DNA from: Panacibacter microcysteis
Lineage (GTDB): Bacteria > Bacteroidota > Bacteroidia > Chitinophagales > Chitinophagaceae
NCBI RefSeq assembly: GCF_015831355.1
Contig: NZ_JADWYR010000001.1
Location: 1,116,001 to 1,180,000, forward strand
DNA: 64,000 nt
Reading direction: 5' to 3'
Part shown: positions 43,852-53,024 of the stretch, in pieces
How the letters are laid out: each line of letters begins with the position of its first letter
Numbering within the stretch: position 1 is the stretch's first letter
Made by a program: the position numbers and the translations under genes
The notes under the pieces: model-generated
The model's input: the letters and a program-made list of their open reading frames with translations, nothing else
What the model was told of the DNA's origin: nothing
Databases searched by the model: none

Positions 43852-44250
43852 ATGGCAAAAGCAAATAAAAAGAAAGCCGCCAAGAAAGCAGCCCCTAAAA
43901 AAGCTGCGAAGAAAGCTGCTCCTAAAAAAGTTGCTCCTAAAAAAGCAGCTCCAAAGAAAGCAGCAAAAAAGGCAGCACCTAAAAAAGCAGCAAAGAAGGC
44001 AGCGCCTAAAAAAGCTGCTCCCAAAAAAGCAGTAAAGAAGGCCGCTCCTAAAAAGGCTGCCAAAGCAGCGCCTAAAAAAGCAGCTCCTAAAAAGGCAGCA
44101 AAAAAGGCGGCTCCAAAGAAAGCAGCAAAAAAAGCGGCTGCTAAAAAAGTAACACCGCCACCAGCGCCGGCACCTGCACCAGAAGTAGTTGAAATGCCGG
44201 CAGAATCTACCAGCACTTCTGAAGAGGGTGGAGAAGCAATGCCATCTTAA
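43852..44250 (+). CDS. Histone H1-like Lys/Ala/Pro-repeat protein
   Basis: A protein of 132 residues. From residue 7 to about 101 it is almost only K, A and P in overlapping KKAAPKKAAKKAAP repeats, like the C-terminal tail of histone H1 and the bacterial Hc1/AlgP family. A neutral Pro-Ala linker (PPPAPAPAPE) and an acidic, Ser/Thr-rich tail (STSTSEEGGE) follow. It would bind DNA non-specifically and may compact the nucleoid. The start at 43852 follows an AT-rich leader. A strong terminator follows 15 bp after the stop. Confidence 0.88.
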   Translation: MAKANKKKAAKKAAPKKAAKKAAPKKVAPKKAAPKKAAKKAAPKKAAKKAAPKKAAPKKAVKKAAPKKAAKAAPKKAAPKKAAKKAAPKKAAKKAAAKKVTPPPAPAPAPEVVEMPAESTSTSEEGGEAMPS

Positions 44251-44265
44251 ACTTTTTCTCTATAT

Positions 44266-44299
44266 AAAAAGCCGCAGTAATCACATACTGCGGCTTTTT
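44266..44299. terminator. Bidirectional intrinsic terminator
   Basis: A 14-bp stem (44266-44279 with 44286-44299) with A-run and T-run at its two ends closes a 6-nt loop. It lies between the convergent histone-like and AraC genes and can serve both. Confidence 0.9.
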
Positions 44300-44325
44300 A
44301 TTTGGTAGCTATATGGTGCTAATGT

Positions 44326-45258
44326 TTATCGTAACAAATCACAAGGCTTTAAACCGGTGTGCTTTTTAAAAGCTGCTGAAAAGTGAGAGATAGAAGAGTA
44401 ACCAAGCAGGGCAGAAACATCTGTAACACTCAATCCTTTTTCATACAACAGGTATTTGGCATGTTCCATACGTTGCTGCTGGTAAAAATCGAAAATCGTT
44501 GTACCAAAAATTTCCTTGAAACCCTTCTTCAGGTAACATTCATTCATGGCTACTTTACGGCTCAGTTCCTTTATGGTAATCGGATCACCGATGTGTTGCA
44601 GCAGTATTTCCCTTGCCTGGTAAATCCTGTCCCTGCCAGCTTCATCTGCCAGGAACTTACAAGTAAAGCCATCTTCTTTCTCATCAACCAGGCATTCCAG
44701 GCTATAAAGCAGTAACTCATGCACCTTGGCATTGACGAAAATATTTTCGAGGCTGCCGCTGTAGCTATGGTTCAGCAAGCCATCCAGGCTCATTCTTTTA
44801 CGGTTACATACCGGGAAAATCTTTGTAAAGGAATTGGGATGTTTAAACGCAAGCACTTCATCTTTACGGTTACTCAGCTTTACATTATGTACAAACTGGT
44901 ACAGGAAAGTAGAAGAAAAGTGAAACGAAAAAACATCTATACTATCGTGTTTACCGCTACAGTTATTGGTAGGCGTTTCATTACAATTGGCACAGCTCTT
45001 TTCAAAACAGTATTTATTGCCGCTGATGCAAAACCGTAACTCCAGGAAATTATCTTCCGGCCTTTTGGCATTGTAATGATATACCATCATACCCGTATCG
45101 TCACTCTTCCACTGGTCCTGCGGGTAATACCGGCGAATAACATATTGAATAGAACCTGGAATGAACTGCTCTTTCATGTGCAATAAATTCATTCCCGGGT
45201 CAATTGTATTGCGGTGGGCCACTTTTAATATATCTAATGCCTGTAACATCAACGGCAA
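44326..45258 (-). CDS. AraC family transcriptional regulator with Cys-rich segment
   Basis: A protein of 310 residues; a start three codons later (MLQALD, 45249) is equally possible. The C-terminal HTH domain (about 205-308) has ITIKELSRKVAMNECYLKKG and YSSISHFSAAFKKHTGLKP. The N-terminal half is not a clear cupin; it contains five cysteines in CISGNKYCFEKSCANCNE and NNC, a spacing that suggests metal or Fe-S binding. Its start lies about 95 bp from the divergent kinase gene at 45353. Targets are unknown. Confidence 0.88.
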   Translation of the reverse strand: MPLMLQALDILKVAHRNTIDPGMNLLHMKEQFIPGSIQYVIRRYYPQDQWKSDDTGMMVYHYNAKRPEDNFLELRFCISGNKYCFEKSCANCNETPTNNCSGKHDSIDVFSFHFSSTFLYQFVHNVKLSNRKDEVLAFKHPNSFTKIFPVCNRKRMSLDGLLNHSYSGSLENIFVNAKVHELLLYSLECLVDEKEDGFTCKFLADEAGRDRIYQAREILLQHIGDPITIKELSRKVAMNECYLKKGFKEIFGTTIFDFYQQQRMEHAKYLLYEKGLSVTDVSALLGYSSISHFSAAFKKHTGLKPCDLLR

Positions 45259-45352
45259 AATTAATGTATCTACATTTAATTCCGGTGTTAAGGTTTGTCA
45301 TGCCCTTGTAAAACAAATAAACCTCTATTTTTACCCCCAAACTTTTTACTTA

Positions 45353-46798
45353 ATGGATGCAATTGTAAACGAGGTTACCAACCTGTTTGAACAACACTTT
45401 AACAAGCCCTGCACTGCAATTACCAAACTGCCCCAAAGCGGCAGCGACAGAACCTATTTCCGTGTATATGATGAAAACAACACATACATTGCCACCTATG
45501 GCCTCAATATAAAAGAGAACGATACGTTCATTTACTTCAGCCGGCACTTCGAAAGCAAAGACCTCCCTGTACCGCACATATACGCGGTAAATGAAGCAAA
45601 AACAATTTACATACAGGAAGACCTGGGAACAAACTCCCTGCTGAATAAACTGGAACAACATGGCCACAACGACCAAGTGTATGGCCTGTTTTGCAAAAGC
45701 CTTGATAAGCTTGCCCGCATACAGATCAAAGGGCACGAAGCGCTGGATTATGGCCGTTGTCTCACTGCCAAAGAGTTTGGCAGGCAGGCTATCATGAGCG
45801 ACCTGCTATACTTTAAATATTATTTCCTGGATACATTGCAGCTTCCTTACGACAAACAGGCTATGCTCGATGATTTTGAAGCCCTTGGCAGCTACCTTAC
45901 AAAAACGGAGTATAAATATTTTATGTTCCGCGATTTTCAAAGCCGTAATATTATCGTAAACAACGATGAGGTTTTCTTTATCGATTACCAGGGCGGCATG
46001 CAGGGTGCATTGCAATACGATGTTGCAAGCCTGCTCTGGCAGGCCAAAGCAGAACTGAGCAACGAGTGGAAAGACAGCCTGCTCAGTTATTACATGGACA
46101 GGATCGATGCGTTGCTTGACAAACCTGTAAACAGGCTCATCTTCACCAGCCAGTATAATGGTTACGTGCTTATCAGGCTTTTACAGGTATTGGGCGCATA
46201 CGGCTTTCGTGGCTTGTTTGAAAGAAAGGCGCACTTCCTTGCCAGTATTCCCCTGGCATTAAAAAACCTCCGGTATTTTATGGCGCACCGGCAAACCGGC
46301 ATTGCATTGCCTGAGTTTGACCGCATACTACACATTATTGTGGCAGACGACATTGCAGCCCGCTTTAAAACGGTGCAGGCAACTGAACAAACACCGCTTG
46401 TTGTAAAGATCAAAAGTTTCTCGTACAAGAAAGGAATACCGGAAGACAACAGCGGCAACGGTGGCGGCTTTGTATTCGATTGTCGCGGATTGCTCAATCC
46501 CGGCCGTTTTGCTGAGTACAAAACGTTATCAGGTAAAGACAAACGGGTAATGGATTTCCTGGAACAAAAAACCCGGATGACCACTTTTCTAAACAGTGTT
46601 TTCGATCTTGTAGATATCTCGGTTGAAGATTATATCACACGCAACTTTGAGAGCTTGTCTGTAAATTTTGGTTGTACCGGCGGCCAGCATAGAAGCGTGT
46701 ATGCGGCAGAACAAACAGCCAGGCATCTTAAGAACAAATACAAGGTTAAGATAGAGCTGGAACATTGTAATGAACAAAACTGGGTACGCCCGCAGTAG
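45353..46798 (+). CDS. Aminosugar kinase (AmgK-like) fused to a RapZ C-terminal domain
   Basis: A protein of 481 residues from the start at 45353 (MDAIVNEVTNLFEQHF); the longer frame to 45161 overlaps the AraC gene and is not used. Residues 1-330 are an APH/AmgK-type kinase with FRDFQSRNIIV (catalytic Asp and Asn) and FFIDYQGGMQGALQYDVAS (metal-binding Asp). Residues 345-481 match the RapZ C-terminal domain (FDCRGLLNPG, GCTGGQHRSVYAAEQTA), which in E. coli senses glucosamine-6-phosphate. With the MurU-like gene downstream this suggests recycling of MurNAc by anomeric phosphorylation and UDP transfer, with a built-in aminosugar sensor. The combination is inference. Confidence 0.88.
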   Translation: MDAIVNEVTNLFEQHFNKPCTAITKLPQSGSDRTYFRVYDENNTYIATYGLNIKENDTFIYFSRHFESKDLPVPHIYAVNEAKTIYIQEDLGTNSLLNKLEQHGHNDQVYGLFCKSLDKLARIQIKGHEALDYGRCLTAKEFGRQAIMSDLLYFKYYFLDTLQLPYDKQAMLDDFEALGSYLTKTEYKYFMFRDFQSRNIIVNNDEVFFIDYQGGMQGALQYDVASLLWQAKAELSNEWKDSLLSYYMDRIDALLDKPVNRLIFTSQYNGYVLIRLLQVLGAYGFRGLFERKAHFLASIPLALKNLRYFMAHRQTGIALPEFDRILHIIVADDIAARFKTVQATEQTPLVVKIKSFSYKKGIPEDNSGNGGGFVFDCRGLLNPGRFAEYKTLSGKDKRVMDFLEQKTRMTTFLNSVFDLVDISVEDYITRNFESLSVNFGCTGGQHRSVYAAEQTARHLKNKYKVKIELEHCNEQNWVRPQ

Positions 46799-46811
46799 TG
46801 ATGAAATGATG

Positions 46812-46905
46812 TACCCGGCAGCATAACGGGTGGAATCGTTCCTTGCGTCGCACACTTGTACAATAAAACATTATTCAGCAGCTCCGGCGCCATCAGCATA
46901 CGTAA
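46812..46905 (+). repeat. Intergenic repeat unit 17 (variant A)
   Basis: The core at 46843-46861 has one change (CACACTTG). The tip CCCGGC at 46814-46819 begins 15 bp after the kinase gene's stop. Confidence 0.83.
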
Positions 46906-46948
46906 TGGCTGGCTGGCAATACAAATACCCCGCAAATAATTTTAAATA

Positions 46949-47665
46949 ATGAAAGGAATGATATTGGCAGCAGGCCTCGGCACAAGGCTTAAACCATTTA
47001 CAGATAAACACCCCAAGGCACTGGCTGTTATAAATAATAAAACACTCCTGCAACGTAATATTATGTACCTGCAGCAACACAACATTTACGATGTTGTTGT
47101 AAACGTACACCACTTTGCAGACCAGCTAACCGGCATAATAGCGCAACACCAGGGCTGGGGCAGCAATGTTGTAATAAGCGACGAAACAGACGCTGTACTG
47201 GAAACAGGCGGCGGTTTAAAAAAAGCAAGACCCTTTTTACAGGATGCGCAAACATTTGTACTGCTAAACTGCGATGTACTTACAGATCTCGACCTTTCAG
47301 CAATGATCAGCCTGCACAACGCTCAGCAGCCGCTGGCTACACTGGCAGTTACACGGCGTAAAACCTCCCGCTATTTTTTATTTGACGATCATAAAAGGCT
47401 ATGTGGCTGGCGCAACGTTAACACCGGTGAAGAAAGAATTGCAAGACCCGCAGAAGTATTGCACCAAAAAGCGTTTAGCGGTATTCATGTGCTAAGCAAC
47501 CGCATTTTCGATGTTATGCAGCAACAAGGCAAATTCTCTATGGTGGATGTATATCTTTCTCTTGCAGCATCAGAAAGAATACAGGCTTTCGATCATTCAG
47601 ACAGTAAGTTTATAGACGTTGGTAAGCCCGAAAGCATTCAGCAGGCCGAAGCACTGTTTTTATAA
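46949..47665 (+). CDS. Nucleotidyltransferase (MurU-like)
   Basis: A protein of 238 residues. The N-terminus MKGMILAAGLGTRLKPFTDK has the G-x-G-T-R-L-x-P nucleotide-binding loop, and HPKALAV supplies the catalytic Lys. ETGGGLKKA (about 88-96) and LLNCDVLTDLDL (about 109-120, metal-binding Asp) are as in N-acetylmuramate-1-phosphate uridylyltransferase MurU. It would convert MurNAc-1-P and UTP to UDP-MurNAc. It lies 150 bp downstream of the AmgK-like gene with one repeat unit in between; a wider sugar-nucleotide specificity cannot be excluded. Confidence 0.87.
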   Translation: MKGMILAAGLGTRLKPFTDKHPKALAVINNKTLLQRNIMYLQQHNIYDVVVNVHHFADQLTGIIAQHQGWGSNVVISDETDAVLETGGGLKKARPFLQDAQTFVLLNCDVLTDLDLSAMISLHNAQQPLATLAVTRRKTSRYFLFDDHKRLCGWRNVNTGEERIARPAEVLHQKAFSGIHVLSNRIFDVMQQQGKFSMVDVYLSLAASERIQAFDHSDSKFIDVGKPESIQQAEALFL

Positions 47666-47689
47666 TGCCGCTACAAACTTGCAGCCACG

Positions 47690-47783
47690 CCGCTGACACG
47701 CAACGCAGCAGCCGCCATAAAAGTGGAACGCACAAGTGAGTGACACAACAGGTGATGCCATGCAAAACCACAGCTTACCCACA
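47690..47783 (-). repeat. Intergenic repeat unit 18 (variant B, inverted)
   Basis: The core on the minus strand is at 47730-47748 with one change (GCACAAG). It is preceded by GCAGCCGCCATAAAAGTGG and followed by CAGGTGATGCCATG. It lies in the 215-bp gap before the aminotransferase gene. Confidence 0.86.
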
Positions 47784-47880
47784 AATACTGCTGCTTTAAA
47801 TAAACAGCAGGCGATAATTATCAGTTAGTGCTTGCAGCAAAGCGCCTTTGCCTGTACATTTGATCAAATCTTTTGTGTAC

Positions 47881-49014
47881 ATGCTATCAAAACTTCCGGA
47901 TGTTGGTACAACCATTTTTACTGTTATGAGCCAGCTTGCGCTGGAGCACCAGGCAATCAATCTCGGGCAGGGTTTTCCCGATTTTCCCATGAGCAGCGAG
48001 CTTACCAATCTTGTAAACAAAGCCATGCAGGACGGGCACAACCAGTATGTACACATGAATGGACTGCCATTGCTTACGCAGCGTATTGCCGCTAAAATTG
48101 AGAAACTGTACCACACCGCTGTAGATGCTGCAAGCCAGGTTACAGTTACACCCGGCGGTACGTATGCAATTTACACGGCTCTTACAACCATACTGCATGC
48201 AGGCGATGAAGTGATTGTATTTGAGCCGGCTTACGACAGTTATATTCCCAACATAGAGATCAATGGTGCCAAAGCCATAAGAATATCATTACAGTTTCCT
48301 GCTTACAACATTCCGTGGCATGAAGTAAGGCAACAGGTTTCTCCACGCACAAAAGCGATCATTATTAACTCGCCACACAACCCTACCGGTGCCGTACTTA
48401 CTGCTGCTGACATGCAGGAGCTACAGGCAATTGCCGAAGCGCATGATCTCTACATTATAAGCGATGAAGTATATGAGCACCTTGTGTTTGATGGCATAGA
48501 ACACCAAAGCATACTACGCTATCCTGCATTGCTGCAGCGGGCATTTGTATGCTTTTCGTTTGGCAAAACATACCATTGCACCGGCTGGAAGATCGGTTAT
48601 TGCGTAAGCGCCCCGGCACTGATGAAAGAGTTTAGAAAAGTACACCAGTTTAATTGTTTCTCCTGCAATGCACCGGTACAATATGCATTGGCGGAGTACC
48701 TGTTAAACGAAGATGCATACTTGCAACTCGGTTCGCAAATGCAGCAAAAACGAGACTATCTCAGAACGTTGATGGCGGCTACACCTTTTGAACTGATACC
48801 CTCTCACGGAAGTTATTTTGAATGCTACAGCTACGCGGCCATAAGTAATGAAAGCGATAAAGATTTTGTGATGCGCCTAACAAAAGAAAAAGGCGTGGTG
48901 GCCATTCCGCTGAGTGCTTTCTACAAAGAGGCTACAGACAATAAGGTGGTGCGTTTCTGTTTTGCAAAAAAAGCTGAAACATTGAAAACAGCCGTTGAAA
49001 AACTGATGCACTAA
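47881..49014 (+). CDS. Methionine/aromatic aminotransferase (YbdL-like, class I PLP)
   Basis: A protein of 377 residues from the start at 47881 (MLSKLPDVGTTIF); the frame extends to 47848 with no clear reason to use it. AINLGQGFPDFP (about 26-37), NSPHNPTGAVL (about 161-171), SDEVYEHLVFDG (about 194-205) and the PLP-lysine segment FGKTYHCTGWKIGY (about 227-240) are the class I/II aminotransferase blocks. HxxxxCTGWKIGY and GSYFECYSY favour the methionine/kynurenine aminotransferase branch. Next to a recycling kinase and MurU-like gene its role is not clear. Confidence 0.92.
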   Translation: MLSKLPDVGTTIFTVMSQLALEHQAINLGQGFPDFPMSSELTNLVNKAMQDGHNQYVHMNGLPLLTQRIAAKIEKLYHTAVDAASQVTVTPGGTYAIYTALTTILHAGDEVIVFEPAYDSYIPNIEINGAKAIRISLQFPAYNIPWHEVRQQVSPRTKAIIINSPHNPTGAVLTAADMQELQAIAEAHDLYIISDEVYEHLVFDGIEHQSILRYPALLQRAFVCFSFGKTYHCTGWKIGYCVSAPALMKEFRKVHQFNCFSCNAPVQYALAEYLLNEDAYLQLGSQMQQKRDYLRTLMAATPFELIPSHGSYFECYSYAAISNESDKDFVMRLTKEKGVVAIPLSAFYKEATDNKVVRFCFAKKAETLKTAVEKLMH

Positions 49015-49016
49015 GC

Positions 49017-49088
49017 AGCTGCACTTCGTGGCATCGCCTGTTGTGTCACTCACTTCTGCGTTCCTCTTTTATGGCAGCTTTGGCGATC
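49017..49088 (+). repeat. Intergenic repeat unit 19 (variant B)
   Basis: The core at 49041-49059 has the ending CACTTCTGC. GGCATCGCCTG precedes it and TTTTATGGCAGC follows. The unit starts 3 bp after the aminotransferase stop. Confidence 0.86.
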
Positions 49089-49213
49089 AGCAAATAATCC
49101 CGTGGCCAAACATTTCATACAACTATATCAGAATGCTTCAATCTGCTATGCTGCACTATGCTTTAGCTTTAGAAGCTAAACTGGTTTAATTTACACGTCT
49201 AAAATATGTTGCC

Positions 49214-51952
49214 GTGAAAAAAAACGCTTTGCTTCTTTTGCTGGCTCTAACCTGTGTGTTCCGGGCGCATGCCTATGTGGCCTTACAGCCTGTAAATCTT
49301 ACCTGTGAATATATTGAGAACCCGCTGTGTATAGATATTGCGAACCCACGTTTTGCATGGACATTCAACAGCACGGAAAGAAATGCGCTGCAAACGGCTT
49401 ATGAAATTATTGTAAGTAAAACACCTGCAGACGTTGAGCACGGTAAAGCCACAGAGTGGTCTACAGGAAAGATCGCTTCATCTGACAATATACAAATTGA
49501 ATATGCAGGTGCCCCTCTTACGTCTTTTACAAAATATTACTGGCGTGTAAGGGTGTACGATCAAAACGGTACAGCATCAGCATGGAGTGCTGTAAACATC
49601 TTTGAAACGGCCATGCTTTCACCAGCAGACTGGACGGCAAAATGGATCAGTGATGGCTCCAGGAATCCTGCACGTGACGAAGACCGCTTTAAGGAAGATC
49701 GGATGCCACTGTTTAGGAAAACATTTAAAGGCAGTAAAAAAATAATTGCAGCAAAATTATACATAAGCGGGCTGGGTTATTATGAAGCATATTTAAACGG
49801 CCGTAAAGTGGGGAACCATGTGCTCGACCCTGGCTTTACCACTTATAAAAAAGAGGTACTGTATGCGGTATATGATGTGACCCCTATGGTACAGCAAGGC
49901 ATAAACGTTGCAGCAATCGCGCTCGGTGCAGGATGGTGGAACCCTTTACCAATAAAATTCTTCGGCCGCTGGGACCTGCGTGATTACCAGCAGACAGGCA
50001 GGCCCTGCGTAAAAGCAGAAGTACATATTACTTACAAAGACGGTTCCGTTGATAAAATCGTTACTGATGAATCGTGGCTTACAGCTCCCGGGCCTGTAAC
50101 GCACAACAATGTTTACCTCGGTGAAAAATATGACGCCCGCCTGGAGCAGCCCGGCTGGAACACTTTACAGGCTGATAAAACAGCATGGAAGCAGGCTGTG
50201 CAGGTGAATGGCCCTGATGGCACATTAAAAGCGCAAATGCAGCCTGCAATACAGGTAACAAAAACGATTAAGCCGGTAAAAATATATGAACAGGGCAAAG
50301 ACACTTTTATAGTAGATATGGGGCAAAATTTTGCTGGTGTTGTAAGAATACATGTAACCGGTAACGAGGGAGACAAAATTACCATGCGCTTTGGTGAGGA
50401 TGTATACACGAATGGTTCACTGAATTACATGACATCTGTAATGACACAAATAAAAAAAGGCGCTATCAAGGCCCCACCTGGTGCCCCTGAAACAGCGTGG
50501 CAGGAAGACGGCTATATACTGAAGGGAGGAGCGACAGAATCATGGAACCCGCACTTTACTTTTCACGGCTTTCGTTACGTGGAAGTAACAGGCTGGCCCG
50601 GTACACCAACCATAGAAAACTTCGAAGGTTTACGCATGAACAGTGCAGTGAATGTAAACGGAACATTCAGTTGTTCGAATGAACAGTTCAACACGTTGCA
50701 CGAAGTAATACAATGGACATTTCTTAGCAACATATTCAGTGTGCAGTCAGATTGCCCTGCACGTGAAAAAATGGGTTATGGTGCAGATATGGTTGTAAGC
50801 TCAAATGCCTTTATCTATAACTACAATATGGCGCAGTTTTATACCAAAGCGGTTACAGATTTTGCCAACGAACAACGGCCAGGTGGTGGCATTACAGAGA
50901 TTGCGCCATTTACAGGTATTGCAGACAGAGGCTATGGCGATGAGTCCGGGCCAATGGGCTGGCAACTCGGGTTTGCATTCCTGCAAAAACAGCTCTATGA
51001 TTTTTATGGGGATAAAAGAATCATTGCGCAACATTACAATGCCTTTACCAGGCAAATGCTTTTCTTACAAAAGCAATCTTTTGAAAATCTTTTCTATTGG
51101 GATATTGGAGACCATGAAGCACTGGATACAAAACCGGATGCATTCAGCGCTTCCTGCTTTTATTACAACCATGCAAAGCTTGCAGCCGAATTTGCGGGCA
51201 TACTCGGCAAAACAACAGACAGCATTCAATACGGCGGGCTGGCTGAAGATATTAAAGAGGCAATCGTATACAAATACAATGTTCGCAACACCGGCAGATT
51301 CGACAATGCAACACAGAGCGCACAAATACTTGCTCTGTGGTATGATCTTGCGCCAGACAAAAAAGCCGCATTCGATGTATTGATGAAAGAGTTTGAAAGA
51401 CACCACATGCATGTAAGCACCGGTATCTTCTCCACTAAAATGATGTTTGATGTGCTGAGAACATACAACAGGAACGATATCGCGTATACCATTACTGACC
51501 AGCGGGGCTACCCGGGCTGGCTGAACATGATAAACAATGGTGCTACCACCTTGTGGGAAACATGGGCCTACCCCGAAAGCAGCCCGTCTCAAAACCACCC
51601 GATGTTTGGCTCTGTTGACGAATGGTTTTATCGCTCACTGCTTGGTATCAATCCTGCATCTCCGGGCTTTAAAACGATCATTATAAAACCTCAGCCTGCT
51701 GGTGATCTTAGATGGGCTAAAGGCAGTTATCAATCCATAAGGGGTACTATTACAAGCGAATGGAAAAAAACCGCTGATGCCTTTACTTTAAACGTTACTA
51801 TTCCTGCCAATACTACCGCACTTGTATATGTGCCCGCAAAGCAAAATGCAGCGGTTAAGGAAAGCGGTATACAGGTAAACATATTGCGTTACGAAGACGG
51901 ATATGCTGTAATAGAAGCGGGATCGGGTACCTATACCTATACTACACAATAG
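49214..51952 (+). CDS. Alpha-L-rhamnosidase (GH78)
   Basis: A protein of 912 residues. A signal peptide (LLLLLALTCVFRAHA) is followed by an N-terminal Ig-like domain (about 25-135, CEYIENPLCIDIANPRFAW), Bac_rhamnosid_N (about 165-335, LYISGLGYYEAYLNG), a jelly-roll domain (about 350-455), the six-hairpin catalytic domain (about 470-820) and a C-terminal beta-domain. QSDCPAREKMGYGAD (about 512-526) and GDESGPMGWQ carry the acidic residues of the GH78 active site, and WLNMINNGATTLWETW is a family hallmark. It releases L-rhamnose from plant or microbial glycans in the periplasm or outside. It appears monocistronic. Confidence 0.94.
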   Translation: MKKNALLLLLALTCVFRAHAYVALQPVNLTCEYIENPLCIDIANPRFAWTFNSTERNALQTAYEIIVSKTPADVEHGKATEWSTGKIASSDNIQIEYAGAPLTSFTKYYWRVRVYDQNGTASAWSAVNIFETAMLSPADWTAKWISDGSRNPARDEDRFKEDRMPLFRKTFKGSKKIIAAKLYISGLGYYEAYLNGRKVGNHVLDPGFTTYKKEVLYAVYDVTPMVQQGINVAAIALGAGWWNPLPIKFFGRWDLRDYQQTGRPCVKAEVHITYKDGSVDKIVTDESWLTAPGPVTHNNVYLGEKYDARLEQPGWNTLQADKTAWKQAVQVNGPDGTLKAQMQPAIQVTKTIKPVKIYEQGKDTFIVDMGQNFAGVVRIHVTGNEGDKITMRFGEDVYTNGSLNYMTSVMTQIKKGAIKAPPGAPETAWQEDGYILKGGATESWNPHFTFHGFRYVEVTGWPGTPTIENFEGLRMNSAVNVNGTFSCSNEQFNTLHEVIQWTFLSNIFSVQSDCPAREKMGYGADMVVSSNAFIYNYNMAQFYTKAVTDFANEQRPGGGITEIAPFTGIADRGYGDESGPMGWQLGFAFLQKQLYDFYGDKRIIAQHYNAFTRQMLFLQKQSFENLFYWDIGDHEALDTKPDAFSASCFYYNHAKLAAEFAGILGKTTDSIQYGGLAEDIKEAIVYKYNVRNTGRFDNATQSAQILALWYDLAPDKKAAFDVLMKEFERHHMHVSTGIFSTKMMFDVLRTYNRNDIAYTITDQRGYPGWLNMINNGATTLWETWAYPESSPSQNHPMFGSVDEWFYRSLLGINPASPGFKTIIIKPQPAGDLRWAKGSYQSIRGTITSEWKKTADAFTLNVTIPANTTALVYVPAKQNAAVKESGIQVNILRYEDGYAVIEAGSGTYTYTTQ

Positions 51953-52089
51953 TGTTTAACAGGCGTGCATGAATTGTCTTTGAAATAGCTTTCATTGGAG
52001 TGCCGGTTAAAATGCACTTTTGTAAGCAGTGTATCTTTGGGAGATTTTTTGACACTGTAATACAATGACACGGACAAAAGAAGACGACG

Positions 52090-52509
52090 ATGAGACAAAA
52101 ACTTAACCTGATTACGCTGGGCGTAAGCGATGTTGAAACAACAGCCCGCTTTTATGAATCGCTTGGCTGGAAAAGATCGGAGCATAGCACAGGAGACCTC
52201 GTATTATTTCCTTTGGGTGGCATAACCATGGCGCTATACCCCAGACATTTGCTTGCAGAAGATGCTGCAATAAGTGATGATGCTACAGGTTTTGCGGGCG
52301 TAACATTTTCTCTTAACACCAAATCTGAGGAAGAAGTAGATAGTGTACTGCATGAAGTGCAGAGCAAGGGCGCTACGATCGTTAAACCTGCACAGAAAGT
52401 ATTCTGGGGCGGCTATAGCGGCTATTTTAAAGACCCGGATGGTCACCTGGTAGAAATTGCCTTTAATCCTTTCTGGGAACTTGATAAAGAGGACAATTTA
52501 AAGCTTTGA
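52090..52509 (+). CDS. VOC (glyoxalase/dioxygenase fold) family protein
   Basis: A protein of 139 residues. LNLITLGVSDVETTARFYES (from about residue 4) opens the first beta-alpha-beta-beta-beta module, and GYSGYFKDPDGHLVEIAFNPF (from about 108, with the terminal Glu ligand) closes the second. This is the paired-module VOC fold. Members include glyoxalase I, bleomycin-resistance and epimerase proteins, and no specific activity can be assigned. It is convergent with the CDGSH protein gene 14 bp away. Confidence 0.9.
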   Translation: MRQKLNLITLGVSDVETTARFYESLGWKRSEHSTGDLVLFPLGGITMALYPRHLLAEDAAISDDATGFAGVTFSLNTKSEEEVDSVLHEVQSKGATIVKPAQKVFWGGYSGYFKDPDGHLVEIAFNPFWELDKEDNLKL

Positions 52510-52523
52510 TAACACTGCACGTT

Positions 52524-52970
52524 CTACCCAACAAAACCAGTTTTGCGGTGAGAACCATCGCAAAATGGTTTATTGGCAGATGCGCCACAGCGGCACAATG
52601 CAGTATTGCCTTTTTTTGTTTCCTGCCTGCCGTCTGCATACGTAATCACGCAGTCGGTTTGTATCAGCAGTGGCCCATTGGGCAGCACCTGTATGTTGAT
52701 GACGTTTGCAGCTTCTGAAAGTACAGCACTGTTATTTTCTTCCGGTGCCTGTTCATTATTCATTACATAGCTGAGTGCGCCGCTCGGGCATTTACGCACC
52801 TGCTCAATAATTCGTTCAGTTGTAGCACCTTCCATATTTACCCACGGTCTTTTCTTAGGATCAAAAACCTCTATCAACCCTTTGAAACAAATCGTAGAAT
52901 GCATGCACATTTCTGGTTGCCATATTACGGTTACATCATTATTGGTGTATTTGTGTGTCTTTACGGGCAT
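52524..52970 (-). CDS. Fer4_19 plus CDGSH iron-sulfur protein
   Basis: A protein of 148 residues. The N-terminal domain (about 1-68) has CMHSTICFKGL (Cys22, Cys28) and KCPSGAL, matching the divergent 4Fe-4S mono-cluster family Fer4_19. The C-terminal CDGSH domain holds CRCGASANKPFCDGSH (about 126-141), with the three Cys and one His that bind a redox-active 2Fe-2S cluster. The gene is a likely cytoplasmic redox or iron-handling protein. It lies 54 bp downstream of kdsB on the same strand. Confidence 0.92.
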   Translation of the reverse strand: MPVKTHKYTNNDVTVIWQPEMCMHSTICFKGLIEVFDPKKRPWVNMEGATTERIIEQVRKCPSGALSYVMNNEQAPEENNSAVLSEAANVINIQVLPNGPLLIQTDCVITYADGRQETKKGNTALCRCGASANKPFCDGSHRKTGFVG

Positions 52971-53024
52971 AACAATTATTTATATCAGGGGTAAATACTA
53001 AGCGGCAATTTACGGCTAAAACAG

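Noticed and set aside
43821-44216. A 131-codon Gly/Ala/Phe-rich frame antisense to the histone-like gene
   Set aside because: Low-complexity shadow of the KAAP codon repeats; the sense strand gives a known protein type with a terminator.
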